From an uncultured bacterium (GTDB taxonomy: Bacteria > Patescibacteriota > Saccharimonadia > Saccharimonadales > Saccharimonadaceae): 14,522 nucleotides of DNA. Shown here one piece after another: positions 1 through 6,935 of this stretch (positions within the stretch are counted from its first letter, which is position 1; every line of letters begins with the position of its first letter). The notes below the pieces were generated by a model. The model was given only the letters and a program-made list of their open reading frames with translations. It did not search any database and was not told the DNA's origin. Both the position numbers and the translations under genes were made by a program. Where the stretch lies: the NCBI GenBank assembly GCA_937930585.1, contig CALHCA010000083.1:1-14522 (forward strand). The letters are read 5' to 3'.

Positions 1-34
1 TGTTGTTGAATTTAGGTTTAACGTTTAAGACAAT

Positions 35-66
35 AAAAAACCGCATATGATATTGTGCGGTTTTTT
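35..66. terminator. Bidirectional intrinsic terminator downstream of tlyA
   Basis: An 11-bp perfect inverted repeat (35-45 with 56-66) has a 10-base loop. The GC core ccgca/tgcgg is flanked by A6 on the left and T6 on the right, so either strand gives a hairpin followed by a U-tract. On the minus strand it lies 14 bases past the tlyA stop. On the plus strand it could end a convergent gene lying outside the window: one plus frame is open from base 2 to a TAA at 26-28. Confidence 0.85.
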
Positions 67-79
67 ATTTTTGTATAAA

Positions 80-802
80 TTATTTAGTCAATACTTTCAG
101 AATATAAAATCTCTCTTGATTACCTTTAGAGCCTTTTACTCCACTATCTCGTTTATCTTTTATGTATAAATTATTTATACGACACCAATTTTCAAATTCT
201 TGAAGTATTTTTCTTCGATATGAATTATTTTTAACAACACCTTTAATAGTCCCATCTCTATCTGCTTCAAATTGTGGCTTAACCATTGCAATTATTAATG
301 TGTCCCTATTAGATAATTTCATAATACTTGGTAAAATTTCTTTTATAGATATGAAACTAACATCAATAACCACTAGATCAATTTTTTGACTTGTGTTAAA
401 ATTTCTTATATCTGTTTTTTCATAGAGTTCAACTTTTTTATTCATTCTTAACTTTGAATGAAGCTGATTAGTCCCAACATCAACAGCAATAACTTTTTTT
501 GCGCCATTCCTTAATGAATAGTCTGTAAAACCACCAGTACTTGAACCAACATCTAAAACAACTTTATCTTTAAAATTAATTTTCATTATTTTAGCAACAC
601 TTTCAAGCTTGAGACCCGCTCTTGAAACATATTGAACTTCTTGAAGAAGCTTTATTTCCGAATTAATATCAGCAAAAAATCCAGGTTTAGTCCTTTTTAT
701 ACCATCAACAAAAACTTTACCCAATTTAATATAGCTCTCAGCTTGAGAACGACTATCAACTATCTTTCTTTGAGTTAATAAAATATCTAGTCTAACTTTC
801 AC
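80..802 (-). CDS. tlyA: TlyA family rRNA (cytidine-2'-O)-methyltransferase
   Basis: Predicted SAM-dependent 2'-O-methyltransferase of the TlyA/hemolysin-A family, which methylates cytidines in 16S and/or 23S rRNA. An S4-like RNA-binding domain occupies about residues 1-60 (RLDILLTQRK, then KLGKVFVDG). A Rossmann methyltransferase domain follows, with the SAM motif LDVGSSTGGFT. The K-D-K-E tetrad looks complete: Lys in RAGLKL, Asp in VIDVSF, Lys in VKPQFE, Glu in NQERF. I chose the GTG at 802 (240 residues) because it begins with the usual KVRLDILL family N-terminus and sits immediately after an extended -10. An in-frame ATG at 826 and TTG at 856 lie upstream, but the -10 sequence would fall inside that longer ORF. 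Composition differs from its neighbours: 11 of 15 Arg codons are AGA/AGG, and no TTCGAA hexamer occurs. Family assignment is firm; the exact rRNA target is not visible. Confidence 0.9.
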   Translation of the reverse strand: MKVRLDILLTQRKIVDSRSQAESYIKLGKVFVDGIKRTKPGFFADINSEIKLLQEVQYVSRAGLKLESVAKIMKINFKDKVVLDVGSSTGGFTDYSLRNGAKKVIAVDVGTNQLHSKLRMNKKVELYEKTDIRNFNTSQKIDLVVIDVSFISIKEILPSIMKLSNRDTLIIAMVKPQFEADRDGTIKGVVKNNSYRRKILQEFENWCRINNLYIKDKRDSGVKGSKGNQERFYILKVLTK

Positions 803-809
803 ATTGTAT

Positions 810-818
810 ATTATATCA
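810..818 (-). promoter_or_regulatory. Extended -10 promoter of tlyA, leaderless
   Basis: On the minus strand this reads TGATATAAT, a perfect -10 with the extended TG. No -35 is recognisable 16-18 bases upstream. The predicted start point, about 803, is one base before the GTG at 802, so the transcript would be essentially leaderless. It lies just downstream of the efp terminator, as expected for an independent unit. Confidence 0.6.
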
Positions 819-872
819 TATTTCATATTAAAAATATATACAAGCCTACTGTTCAATTTTTTTATACAATAA

Positions 873-905
873 AAATAAGCTGGTTATTAAAATTCCAGCT
901 TATTT
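873..905 (-). terminator. Intrinsic terminator of efp
   Basis: An 11-bp perfect stem (873-883 with 895-905, core agctgg/ccagct) with an 11-base loop is followed on the minus strand by a T-rich run (TTATTTTTATTG, partly in the stem). It begins 17 bases after the efp stop and separates efp from tlyA. Confidence 0.85.
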
Positions 906-922
906 CTTAACAATAAACTTAA

Positions 923-1483
923 CTATTTTTGACGTTCTCTATATTCGCCAGTTGAAGTATCAACAGAAATTACATCATTTTCCTTAATAAAAGCAGGTAC
1001 TTTAACTATAATTCCAGTTTCAAGTTCAGCATCTTTTAGGACGCTTGAGGTCGTGTCGCCTTTTACAACATTTTCAGTATAAACAACTTTTAACCAAACA
1101 TTTTTTGGAAGCTCAACATTAATAACTTTTCCATCAAAGAATTGAAGATTTAGTTCTTCTGCTTCTTTTAGATAACCTGCAGCTTCATCAATAATATCTT
1201 TCGAAAGTTGAAATTGTTCAAAAGTCTCTGGGTCCATAAAATGAAAATCTTCACCGTCATTATAGAGATATTGAACTTTTTTATTCGAAACCTCTGCTGG
1301 TTCAACTTTATCTTGACCCTTAAAAGTTTTTGGCAATAAAGCTCCCGTAATAAGATTCTTAATTTTTAAGCTTACGATGCTTCCACCACGGCCAACAACT
1401 TTTTGGTTATATTCAACCACTCGATATGGCTGACCATCAAGCTGAAAAACTACACCCTTTTTTAAATCAGTTGGCTGATACAT
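923..1483 (-). CDS. efp: Translation elongation factor P
   Basis: Full-length EF-P of 186 residues, the usual size. It binds ribosomes stalled at polyproline stretches and helps peptide-bond formation. All three beta-barrel domains are visible: the KOW-like domain I (about 1-63), domain II (about 64-127), and the S1/OB-like C-terminal domain with VVKGDTTSSVL, ELETGIIVKVPAFI and VDTSTGEYRER. The conserved loop that enters the peptidyl-transferase centre reads VVGRGGS, so the residue that is Lys34 in E. coli is Arg32 here. That matches EF-Ps rhamnosylated by EarP, but no modification enzyme is in this window. The start ATG follows a strong AAGGAGG three bases upstream. Its promoter is uncertain: TTGCTC (1532-1537) and TTTATT (1508-1513), 18 apart, are a weak candidate inside the upstream terminator. 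Read-through from rpsR is an alternative. Confidence 0.97.
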   Translation of the reverse strand: MYQPTDLKKGVVFQLDGQPYRVVEYNQKVVGRGGSIVSLKIKNLITGALLPKTFKGQDKVEPAEVSNKKVQYLYNDGEDFHFMDPETFEQFQLSKDIIDEAAGYLKEAEELNLQFFDGKVINVELPKNVWLKVVYTENVVKGDTTSSVLKDAELETGIIVKVPAFIKENDVISVDTSTGEYRERQK

Positions 1484-1511
1484 TTTCCTCCTTAAATTAT
1501 TTTTAAAAATA

Positions 1512-1545
1512 AATCTTCCCTACCCAGTTTTGAGCAAGGAAGATT
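1512..1545 (-). terminator. Intrinsic terminator of the rpsF-ssb-rpsR operon
   Basis: An 8-bp perfect stem (1512-1519 with 1538-1545, aatcttcc/ggaagatt) with an 18-base loop is followed on the minus strand by TATTTTTA. It lies 10 bases after the rpsR stop. The stem is only moderately GC-rich and the loop is large, so some read-through into efp is plausible. Confidence 0.65.
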
Positions 1546-1555
1546 CGAAAATCAA

Positions 1556-1756
1556 TTAAGCATTTGTTACGAATGCTAGCAACGCCAAATGACGAGCTCG
1601 TTTGATAGCAACTGTCAATTGTCGTTGTTGTTTAGCGCTCAAACCAGTTTTTGTAGCTGGCTCAATTTGACCATAAATGTTAACAAATTTTTGCAAAGTT
1701 TTAACATCTCGGTAATCAAAATACGCTGGTATTTCTCGTTTAAATCGTTTAGCCAT
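1556..1756 (-). CDS. rpsR: 30S ribosomal protein S18
   Basis: Small-subunit protein S18, which pairs with S6 on the platform of the 30S subunit. The protein is 66 residues and carries the family core: [14 protein letters not shown], the [12 protein letters not shown] segment, and the basic helix [14 protein letters not shown]. The N-terminus is short and has no cysteine before FDYRD, so this is the form without a Cys zinc site. AAGGAG four bases before the ATG supports the start. It is the last gene of the operon, 17 bases after ssb, and is followed by a terminator. Confidence 0.97.
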   Translation of the reverse strand: MAKRFKREIPAYFDYRDVKTLQKFVNIYGQIEPATKTGLSAKQQRQLTVAIKRARHLALLAFVTNA

Positions 1757-1773
1757 TTTACTCCTTAATTAAA

Positions 1774-2205
1774 TTAGAATGGAATGTCGGATAGGTCGAT
1801 TGGCTCATCCGAAAAGTCATCACCAATAGTTGGCTCTTCATTTTTTTGTACTGAAGGCGCGCTTCCACTGCGACTTCCGTCACTCACAAAGCTGAATTCT
1901 TCGATCACAACATCAATCGCACTTCGATTTTTACCAGTATCTTTATCTTGCCAAGTTCGTTGTTGTAAACGACCACTCACTAGCAATTGACGACCTTTCG
2001 AAACATATTTTGAAATCGTTTCGCCAGTTTTGCCCCAAGCAGTACAGTTAATAAAGCTGGTCTCTTCTTGACGTTCACCGTTAGTGCTATTCCAAGTTCG
2101 GTTAATAGCAAGAGTAAAACTTGCAAGATTTTGGCCGTTTGGAGTCGTTCGAAGCTCTGGGTCTGCAGTTAAGTTTCCCATCAAAATTACTTTGTTAAAA
2201 GCCAT
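1774..2205 (-). CDS. ssb: Single-stranded DNA-binding protein
   Basis: SSB of 143 residues that coats single-stranded DNA during replication, repair and recombination. The OB fold spans about residues 1-108, opening FNKVILMGNLTADPELR and including FINCTAWGKTGE and GRLQQRTWQDKDTG. A Ser/Glu-rich disordered linker follows. The acidic tail ends DLSDIPF, the conserved tip used to recruit partner proteins. It lies between rpsF (25-base gap) and rpsR (17-base gap), the order found in many bacteria. The tract before the ATG contains AGGAT, a weaker ribosome-binding site than at rpsF or rpsR. Confidence 0.97.
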   Translation of the reverse strand: MAFNKVILMGNLTADPELRTTPNGQNLASFTLAINRTWNSTNGERQEETSFINCTAWGKTGETISKYVSKGRQLLVSGRLQQRTWQDKDTGKNRSAIDVVIEEFSFVSDGSRSGSAPSVQKNEEPTIGDDFSDEPIDLSDIPF

Positions 2206-2230
2206 GATTATCTTCTATCCTATTCTTAAA

Positions 2231-2542
2231 TTATTTTTCTTCTGATTCTACAACTGGTCGCGCTTCTGCTTTAACAAGCAAATATCGCAAAACTTCGTCG
2301 GTAATGTTCAAAGTATTACTGATTTTTATAGGTGCAGCAGCTGGAAGTTTAACATCCATTGCAACATAAATTGCAAAATCCTGACCTTTAATAGCGTAAG
2401 CAAGTTTTTTCTTACCCCAGTTGTCTTCTTTTGCAATTTCACCGCCGTTAGCAGTAATCAAACTTCGAACCTTATCAAGCACTTTTTCAAGATCACTTTC
2501 GAAGTCTGGATGAACAAGAACTGTAAGTTCGTAATCCTTCAT
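2231..2542 (-). CDS. rpsF: 30S ribosomal protein S6
   Basis: Ribosomal protein S6, the S18 partner on the 30S platform; 103 residues, typical length. Family features are the opening MKDYELTVLVHPD, the middle WGKKKLAYAIKGQDFAIYVAM, and LNITDEVLRYLLVKAE near the end. A clear AAAGGAG five bases upstream of the ATG supports the start. It is the first gene of rpsF-ssb-rpsR, with a strong promoter about 60 bases upstream and a short hairpin in the leader. Confidence 0.97.
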   Translation of the reverse strand: MKDYELTVLVHPDFESDLEKVLDKVRSLITANGGEIAKEDNWGKKKLAYAIKGQDFAIYVAMDVKLPAAAPIKISNTLNITDEVLRYLLVKAEARPVVESEEK

Positions 2543-2560
2543 TTTTACTCCTTTGGTTAA

Positions 2561-2582
2561 AGCCTATTCTTTCAAATAAGCT
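2561..2582 (-). promoter_or_regulatory. Leader hairpin upstream of rpsF
   Basis: In the predicted rpsF 5' leader, AGCUUAUU pairs with AAUAGGCU over 8 bp (one G-U pair) around the six-base loop UGAAAG. It ends about 8 bases before the AAAGGAG of rpsF. rpsF leaders in many bacteria carry an S6:S18-binding element that gives autogenous control. I see no CCG triplet in this loop, so I cannot equate it with that motif. A regulatory role is inferred from position only. Confidence 0.35.
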
Positions 2583-2600
2583 GAGCTAATATTCTCTTAA

Positions 2601-2629
2601 ATTATATCATCTTTAGAGAAAAAAATCAA
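2601..2629 (-). promoter_or_regulatory. Promoter of the rpsF-ssb-rpsR operon
   Basis: TTGATT (2624-2629) and TATAAT (2601-2606) are separated by exactly 17 bases, and the -10 is extended (TGATATAAT). The predicted start near 2594 leaves a leader of about 51 bases carrying the hairpin and Shine-Dalgarno site. This is the only well-supported promoter in the window that makes a normal-length leader. Confidence 0.8.
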
Positions 2630-2722
2630 TAAAACTCCAATATTTCTTTAATTTTAAGAATCTATTAAACTATTACATATTTTTATAAAATTAAAAATAA
2701 AACCTCCGTTAATATCTAACCC

Positions 2723-2731
2723 ATTTTATCA
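2723..2731 (-). promoter_or_regulatory. Possible distal promoter between ftsK and rpsF
   Basis: TGATAAAAT on the minus strand is one base from the extended -10 used elsewhere here. No -35 is recognisable. A transcript from about 2716 would run toward rpsF through an AT-rich stretch containing GGAGG but no usable ORF after it (the next ATG is followed at once by TAA). It could be a second rpsF promoter or make a small RNA. The rest of 2630-2786 shows nothing else I can name. Confidence 0.25.
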
Positions 2732-2786
2732 TATTTTAAAGTAAAATAATAGATGTTGAGATTTTCGAAAATAAAAAATCGGCAAA

Positions 2787-5051
2787 TTATTCACCAATTT
2801 CTTCATAGCTTGAAACCAAAACCTCGCGAGGTTTTGAACCGTTTGGCGGACCAACAATTCCTTTATCTTCCATATCATCGATCAATTTTGCGGCACGACT
2901 ATAGCCAATTCCGAGCCTACGTTGCAAATAGCTAGTTGAGGCTTTTCGTGCTTCAATTACAATTTTTACGGCTGTTTCGAAAGTTTCATCAACCGAGGAG
3001 CTACCGCCATTCATCACAACACCGCCCATTGAGCTTGGTGTTTGAACTGGTTGCGAAATAACTTCGTCATTATATTGTGGTGGCCCTTGCGAGCGGATAA
3101 AATTAGTTACTCGCAGAACTTCCTCATCGGTTACCCAAGCCCCCTGAACACGCTTCAAATTAGAAGCTCCATTCATATAGAAGAGCATATCACCGTAACC
3201 AAGGAGTTTCTCGGCACCACCACGATCAAGAATTGTCCGAGAATCACCATTTGCGGCAACTTTAAAAGCAATCCGGCTTGGAACATTACCTTTAATCAAG
3301 CCTGTCACAACACTAACAACTGGTTTTTGAGTTGCAAGAACAAGATGAATTCCAACTGCACGCGCTTTTTGAGCAATTCGAACAATCATAGCTTCAACAT
3401 CTTTCGAAGCCGCCATCATCAAGTCAGCGAGCTCATCAACTACAATCACAATATATGGCAAAGGCTTAAGAAGTTCCGGTTCTTCTCCTTCTAGAGTATT
3501 TTTCTTAATTTTTTCGTTTTTCGAAATCACATGCTTATTATAACTCTTGATTTCTTTAATTTTTTCATCAGCTAAAACACGGTAGCGCCGTTCCATTTCA
3601 TTAACAGCCCAACGAAGAGCTGAAAGTGCTTTTTCGGAGTCATTGATAATTGGTGTTAAAAGATGTGGAATATCCTCGTATGCGGTCATTTCTACAACTT
3701 TTGGATCAACCATAATTAGCTTTAATTCACTTGGTGAATGGCGATAAAGCAAACTTGTTAAAAGTGCATTCATCATTACAGATTTTCCTGAACCAGTTTG
3801 ACCAGCAATTAAAAGATGCGGCATTTTCGCCAAATTTCCAACAACTGGATGGCCAGAAATATCTTTACCTATTGCAAAAGTTAATGGGTCGTGTGAGTTT
3901 TTCCATTCCTTTGAATCTAAAACACCATAAAGCCGCACATCAGCCGACTTTAAATTTGGAATTTCAATACCAACTGCGCGCTTTCCTGGAATTGGAGCCT
4001 CAACGCGAATTGATTCAGCTGCCAAGTTTAGAGCAATATTATCGCTCAAATTCTCAATTCGACTTAACTTAATACCACTCTGCGGAACTAAAGTATATTG
4101 AGTTACCCTTGGGCCAATATTTGCGGCTTCCATTTCAACTTCAATATTAAATTCACTCAAAGTATTCTTAATTGTGCGTGCATTTTGTTCAACATCACCA
4201 GCATCGGCAGGAGCTTGAGATTGCTCAAGTAAACTAAAATCTGGCGCTTTCCATTTCGAATCATCAAAAATATGCCCAGTATTTTCTGGCTTTTTGGTTT
4301 CTTCTTTCGAAACCCTTTCCAGATTCTTTGAAATTCGCATCAAGCCTTTTTTCTCTTTTGGCTCATATTTTTCTTGTGATTTTTTATCTAATACTGCAAC
4401 GCCAGCATTTAGCTTAATTTCTGGTTTTTCTTCAGCAGAATCATTAACTTTTTTCAGCAACATTGACTCTTTAGCTTTTTCGAAAACTTTGGCATTTTTA
4501 GATTCATTTGCAAAATCGCTAGTTTTAAGCATTTCGCCAATCTTTTTAATCACCACAATTGGTGAAACTCTTAAAATCGAAAGAAGCGTAATTGAAATTA
4601 ACAAAAGATAAATAATTGCTGCCACCATTGAATTAACCATTGCTAGCATGATTTTATTCGAAACTTCTCCGCTCCAACCCCCATAATGAACACCAGCCGA
4701 AGTTTTAAATAAACCAAAAAATCCACTTAGCCAAATTAAAATTAGAATTAGACCAAAAGTGTTTAAAATTGGAAATCGATTTTGTTCATCACGAAAGATT
4801 TCAACAGCAATAAAAATCAAAACTGCTGGCAAAAAGAAAGTTGCCCAGCCCATAAGCCCAAGAAGCGCTTTATGAATTGCAACCAATGCTGAACCGCCAG
4901 CACCAAACCAGCTTAAAACAAGAAAAAGTGAAAAAGCAACCAAGATAACTGCACCAACCTGCGCCCAAAAACCAGCTGGCAAAACACTTTGTTTTGGAGC
5001 TAGATTTTTTTTAGATTTACCTTTTGTTGATTTTACTTGTTTTTTAGCCAT
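2787..5051 (-). CDS. ftsK: DNA translocase FtsK/SpoIIIE
   Basis: Septum-located ATP-driven DNA pump that clears the chromosome terminus during division. From the ATG at 5051 it has 754 residues. A basic N-terminus is followed by four membrane helices (about 29-48, 64-85, 99-115, 135-160), then a charged linker to about residue 270. The RecA-like motor has Walker A GQTGSGKS (about 417-424) and Walker B VIVVDELADL (about 535-544). The C-terminal winged-helix gamma domain (about 690-750, ARKASTSYLQRRLGIGYSRA) normally reads polar DNA guide sequences and contacts XerD. The ATG was chosen over the TTG two codons upstream because the predicted transcript starts about five bases before it. There is no Shine-Dalgarno site, consistent with near-leaderless translation. 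It forms a single-gene unit between holA and the rpsF operon. Confidence 0.96.
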   Translation of the reverse strand: MAKKQVKSTKGKSKKNLAPKQSVLPAGFWAQVGAVILVAFSLFLVLSWFGAGGSALVAIHKALLGLMGWATFFLPAVLIFIAVEIFRDEQNRFPILNTFGLILILIWLSGFFGLFKTSAGVHYGGWSGEVSNKIMLAMVNSMVAAIIYLLLISITLLSILRVSPIVVIKKIGEMLKTSDFANESKNAKVFEKAKESMLLKKVNDSAEEKPEIKLNAGVAVLDKKSQEKYEPKEKKGLMRISKNLERVSKEETKKPENTGHIFDDSKWKAPDFSLLEQSQAPADAGDVEQNARTIKNTLSEFNIEVEMEAANIGPRVTQYTLVPQSGIKLSRIENLSDNIALNLAAESIRVEAPIPGKRAVGIEIPNLKSADVRLYGVLDSKEWKNSHDPLTFAIGKDISGHPVVGNLAKMPHLLIAGQTGSGKSVMMNALLTSLLYRHSPSELKLIMVDPKVVEMTAYEDIPHLLTPIINDSEKALSALRWAVNEMERRYRVLADEKIKEIKSYNKHVISKNEKIKKNTLEGEEPELLKPLPYIVIVVDELADLMMAASKDVEAMIVRIAQKARAVGIHLVLATQKPVVSVVTGLIKGNVPSRIAFKVAANGDSRTILDRGGAEKLLGYGDMLFYMNGASNLKRVQGAWVTDEEVLRVTNFIRSQGPPQYNDEVISQPVQTPSSMGGVVMNGGSSSVDETFETAVKIVIEARKASTSYLQRRLGIGYSRAAKLIDDMEDKGIVGPPNGSKPREVLVSSYEEIGE

Positions 5052-5062
5052 AATCAATTTAT

Positions 5063-5071
5063 ATTATATCA
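5063..5071 (-). promoter_or_regulatory. Extended -10 promoter of ftsK
   Basis: Minus-strand TGATATAAT lies in the 46-base gap between holA and ftsK. No convincing -35 is seen (TTTTCG at 17-base spacing). The predicted start is about 5056, five bases before the ATG at 5051. No convincing terminator separates it from holA, so holA read-through may also reach ftsK. Confidence 0.6.
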
Positions 5072-5097
5072 CAAAAACGTTTTTTCGAAAACTATTT

Positions 5098-6054
5098 TTA
5101 ACTCTTTAAGTCGCTAGCAATTTCAAGAATTGTAGATTCAATTAAATTCCAAGGATCAATACTTTCAGTTTTAATAGTTTCATCTACCTCTGTAATTTTT
5201 GAAACAATCTCAGCAAGCTGGCTTTCGTTCAAATTTTGCGCAAAATTCTCCATTTTTCCTAAAGCCCAAGCACTCGCACCAATTTCTTTAGAAATTTCCG
5301 CCGTAGTTTTTCCAATATTTTTGCCAATTTTTAAAGCTGAAAAATTAAAAATTTGTGTTGAAATCATTCCTAAAAAGCGAAAAGCTCCGTCTTCACCATC
5401 TGTAATTTTTAATTTCGAAAATTCTTCTCGTAATCTTAAAATATCGCCCAAAAACATCATTTCAATAATAGCGAACGCATTACTCTCAATATTCTGCGGA
5501 ACAAATTCACGAATATTTTGCTCATTAGCCTCACCAATTAACGATATTTTTTCAATTGCATCACGTATTCGCCACTCATCAACACCAACCCAAGAAATCA
5601 AAAAATTCGCTGTTTTATTATCAAGCGATAAACCTTGTTTTTTTGCAAAAAGTCGTGCAAATTCTGCCAAATTTTTCGAATCTCTTGCGGTTAAATTCTT
5701 AAATTCATATAATTCAACAATTTTCGAAATCGCCTTATAAACAACCGAACGCTTATCAATTTTATCTTCAATTAAACAAAGATGAACATCGGTTGAGATT
5801 CTTGGTAGAATTTCAGCTAAATTCTGCCAAATTTCTGAATTTTCGCTCAAATTTCGGATATAAACAAAACGTTTTTCAGATAACAAACTAACGCCACAAA
5901 TTAAACTCACAAAATCACTCTTCGAAAGCTCGTCAGAGTTACTTTTTTGAATTTCAAAACCAGATTTTTCAGCATCGATCTTCATTTTAGCGAGTTGAGC
6001 GGTGCGTTCATAAGAGTTATCTCCATAAAGAATCGTTATTTTTCCACCAATCAT
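5098..6054 (-). CDS. holA: DNA polymerase III subunit delta
   Basis: Delta subunit of the clamp loader, which opens the sliding clamp so it can be placed on DNA. The 318 residues are near the usual length. The N-terminus KITILYGDNSYER resembles the family's opening strand and GxD loop. The middle VDEWRIRDAIEKISL and IEMMFLGDILRLREEFSKL, and the helical C-terminus, fit the AAA+-related lid and collar domains. Delta has no functional Walker A, and none is seen. Sequence conservation in this family is low, so the call rests on overall pattern. The ATG overlaps the mutM stop by one base (TGATG), showing translational coupling, and holA closes the dnaG-rpoD run. Confidence 0.85.
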   Translation of the reverse strand: MIGGKITILYGDNSYERTAQLAKMKIDAEKSGFEIQKSNSDELSKSDFVSLICGVSLLSEKRFVYIRNLSENSEIWQNLAEILPRISTDVHLCLIEDKIDKRSVVYKAISKIVELYEFKNLTARDSKNLAEFARLFAKKQGLSLDNKTANFLISWVGVDEWRIRDAIEKISLIGEANEQNIREFVPQNIESNAFAIIEMMFLGDILRLREEFSKLKITDGEDGAFRFLGMISTQIFNFSALKIGKNIGKTTAEISKEIGASAWALGKMENFAQNLNESQLAEIVSKITEVDETIKTESIDPWNLIESTILEIASDLKS

Positions 6055-6935
6055 CAGTCTTCACTACCTTTAATTCTTTGGCAATTTGCACAAAAATGTG
6101 TCCCTCTACCACCAACACGAATTTTTGAGATTTCTGTTCCACAACGTTTGCAAGGCTCGCCATCTTTATGATAAACAGCGGCATAATTCAAATAATTTCC
6201 ACGTGAGCCATCTGCATTAACATAATTTCGGTCGGTTGAGCCACCTCTTTTAATCGATTCATTCATCACAAAACGAATCGCCTCATGCAAATTCACAAAA
6301 TCTTCGTTCGAAAAATCTTTAATTCTGGTTTCAGGGTGAATTTTTGCTCGCCACAAAGCCTCGTCAGCATAGATATTTCCAACACCCGCAATAACACTTT
6401 GCTCCAAAATCGCAGGTTTTATCATACTATTCTGTTTTTTCAAAAGTCGATTTTTTAAAATTTCAACCGTAAAATTATCTTCAAGAGGTTCAGGACCAAG
6501 CTTTTGAAAAAATGGCAAATTTTCAATTTCTGGTATTGGTAATAATTTCATATAGCCAAATTTTCGCTGGTCATTAAAAAATAATTTAGTTTTATCTTCA
6601 AAATCAATCTCAACTCGTGTCGATTTATTTGGAAGGTCATTCAAAAAATCCTCATTTGGATGCCCTGCGCCCCAGTTTTCTTCGCCACGATAAACCATTT
6701 GCCCCGTCATTCGAAGGTGCGTTACAAGCGACCAACCATTCTCTAGCTCAATGATTATAGCTTTTCCGCGGCGGCGAACATTCAAAATTTCAGCACCAAT
6801 CATAAAATCCTGAACATCTCTTTCAGCATTCGGAAAACTTTTAGGCCAATCGTGTTTAACTTTCGCAATTTTCTTTTTTAAAATTAGTCGATTCAAGCCT
6901 CTTACGACTGTTTCAACTTCTGGTAATTCTGGCAT
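6054..6935 (-). CDS. mutM: Formamidopyrimidine-DNA glycosylase (MutM/Fpg)
   Basis: Bifunctional glycosylase/AP lyase that removes 8-oxoguanine and ring-opened purines; 293 residues. The N-terminus PELPEVETVVRGL provides the catalytic Pro2 (Schiff base) and Glu3. Lys58 in RRRGKA, the HLRMTGQM segment, Arg124 in NDQRKFGY and Asn187 in GVGNIYADEALW match DNA-binding and active-site residues of the family. The C-terminal zinc finger is intact, C262-x2-C265-x16-C282-x2-C285, with the RGTHFC turn. The ATG follows AAGGAGG and overlaps the upstream HAD stop by one base (TAATG). It overlaps holA in the same way, so repair and replication genes share one message. Confidence 0.97.
   Translation of the reverse strand: MPELPEVETVVRGLNRLILKKKIAKVKHDWPKSFPNAERDVQDFMIGAEILNVRRRGKAIIIELENGWSLVTHLRMTGQMVYRGEENWGAGHPNEDFLNDLPNKSTRVEIDFEDKTKLFFNDQRKFGYMKLLPIPEIENLPFFQKLGPEPLEDNFTVEILKNRLLKKQNSMIKPAILEQSVIAGVGNIYADEALWRAKIHPETRIKDFSNEDFVNLHEAIRFVMNESIKRGGSTDRNYVNADGSRGNYLNYAAVYHKDGEPCKRCGTEISKIRVGGRGTHFCANCQRIKGSED

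Noticed and set aside
1..28. Plus-strand open frame from base 2 ending TAA at 26-28, as the tail of a convergent gene
   Set aside because: Only eight codons are visible, with no recognisable motif. The bidirectional terminator next to it fits the idea, but this is too little to annotate.
80..856. Longer tlyA start at TTG 856 or ATG 826
   Set aside because: The upstream residues do not resemble TlyA N-termini, there is no Shine-Dalgarno site, and the -10 element would lie inside the coding region.
2753..4611. Several plus-strand ORFs of 60-150 codons opposite ftsK
   Set aside because: The minus strand encodes an intact FtsK with all its motifs over the same DNA. The plus-strand translations lack domain features.
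5072..5097. Terminator between holA and ftsK (AT-rich dyads around TTCGAA and AACGTT)
   Set aside because: Stems would be only about five A-T-rich pairs, and no GC core precedes a T-tract. Not convincing as an intrinsic terminator.
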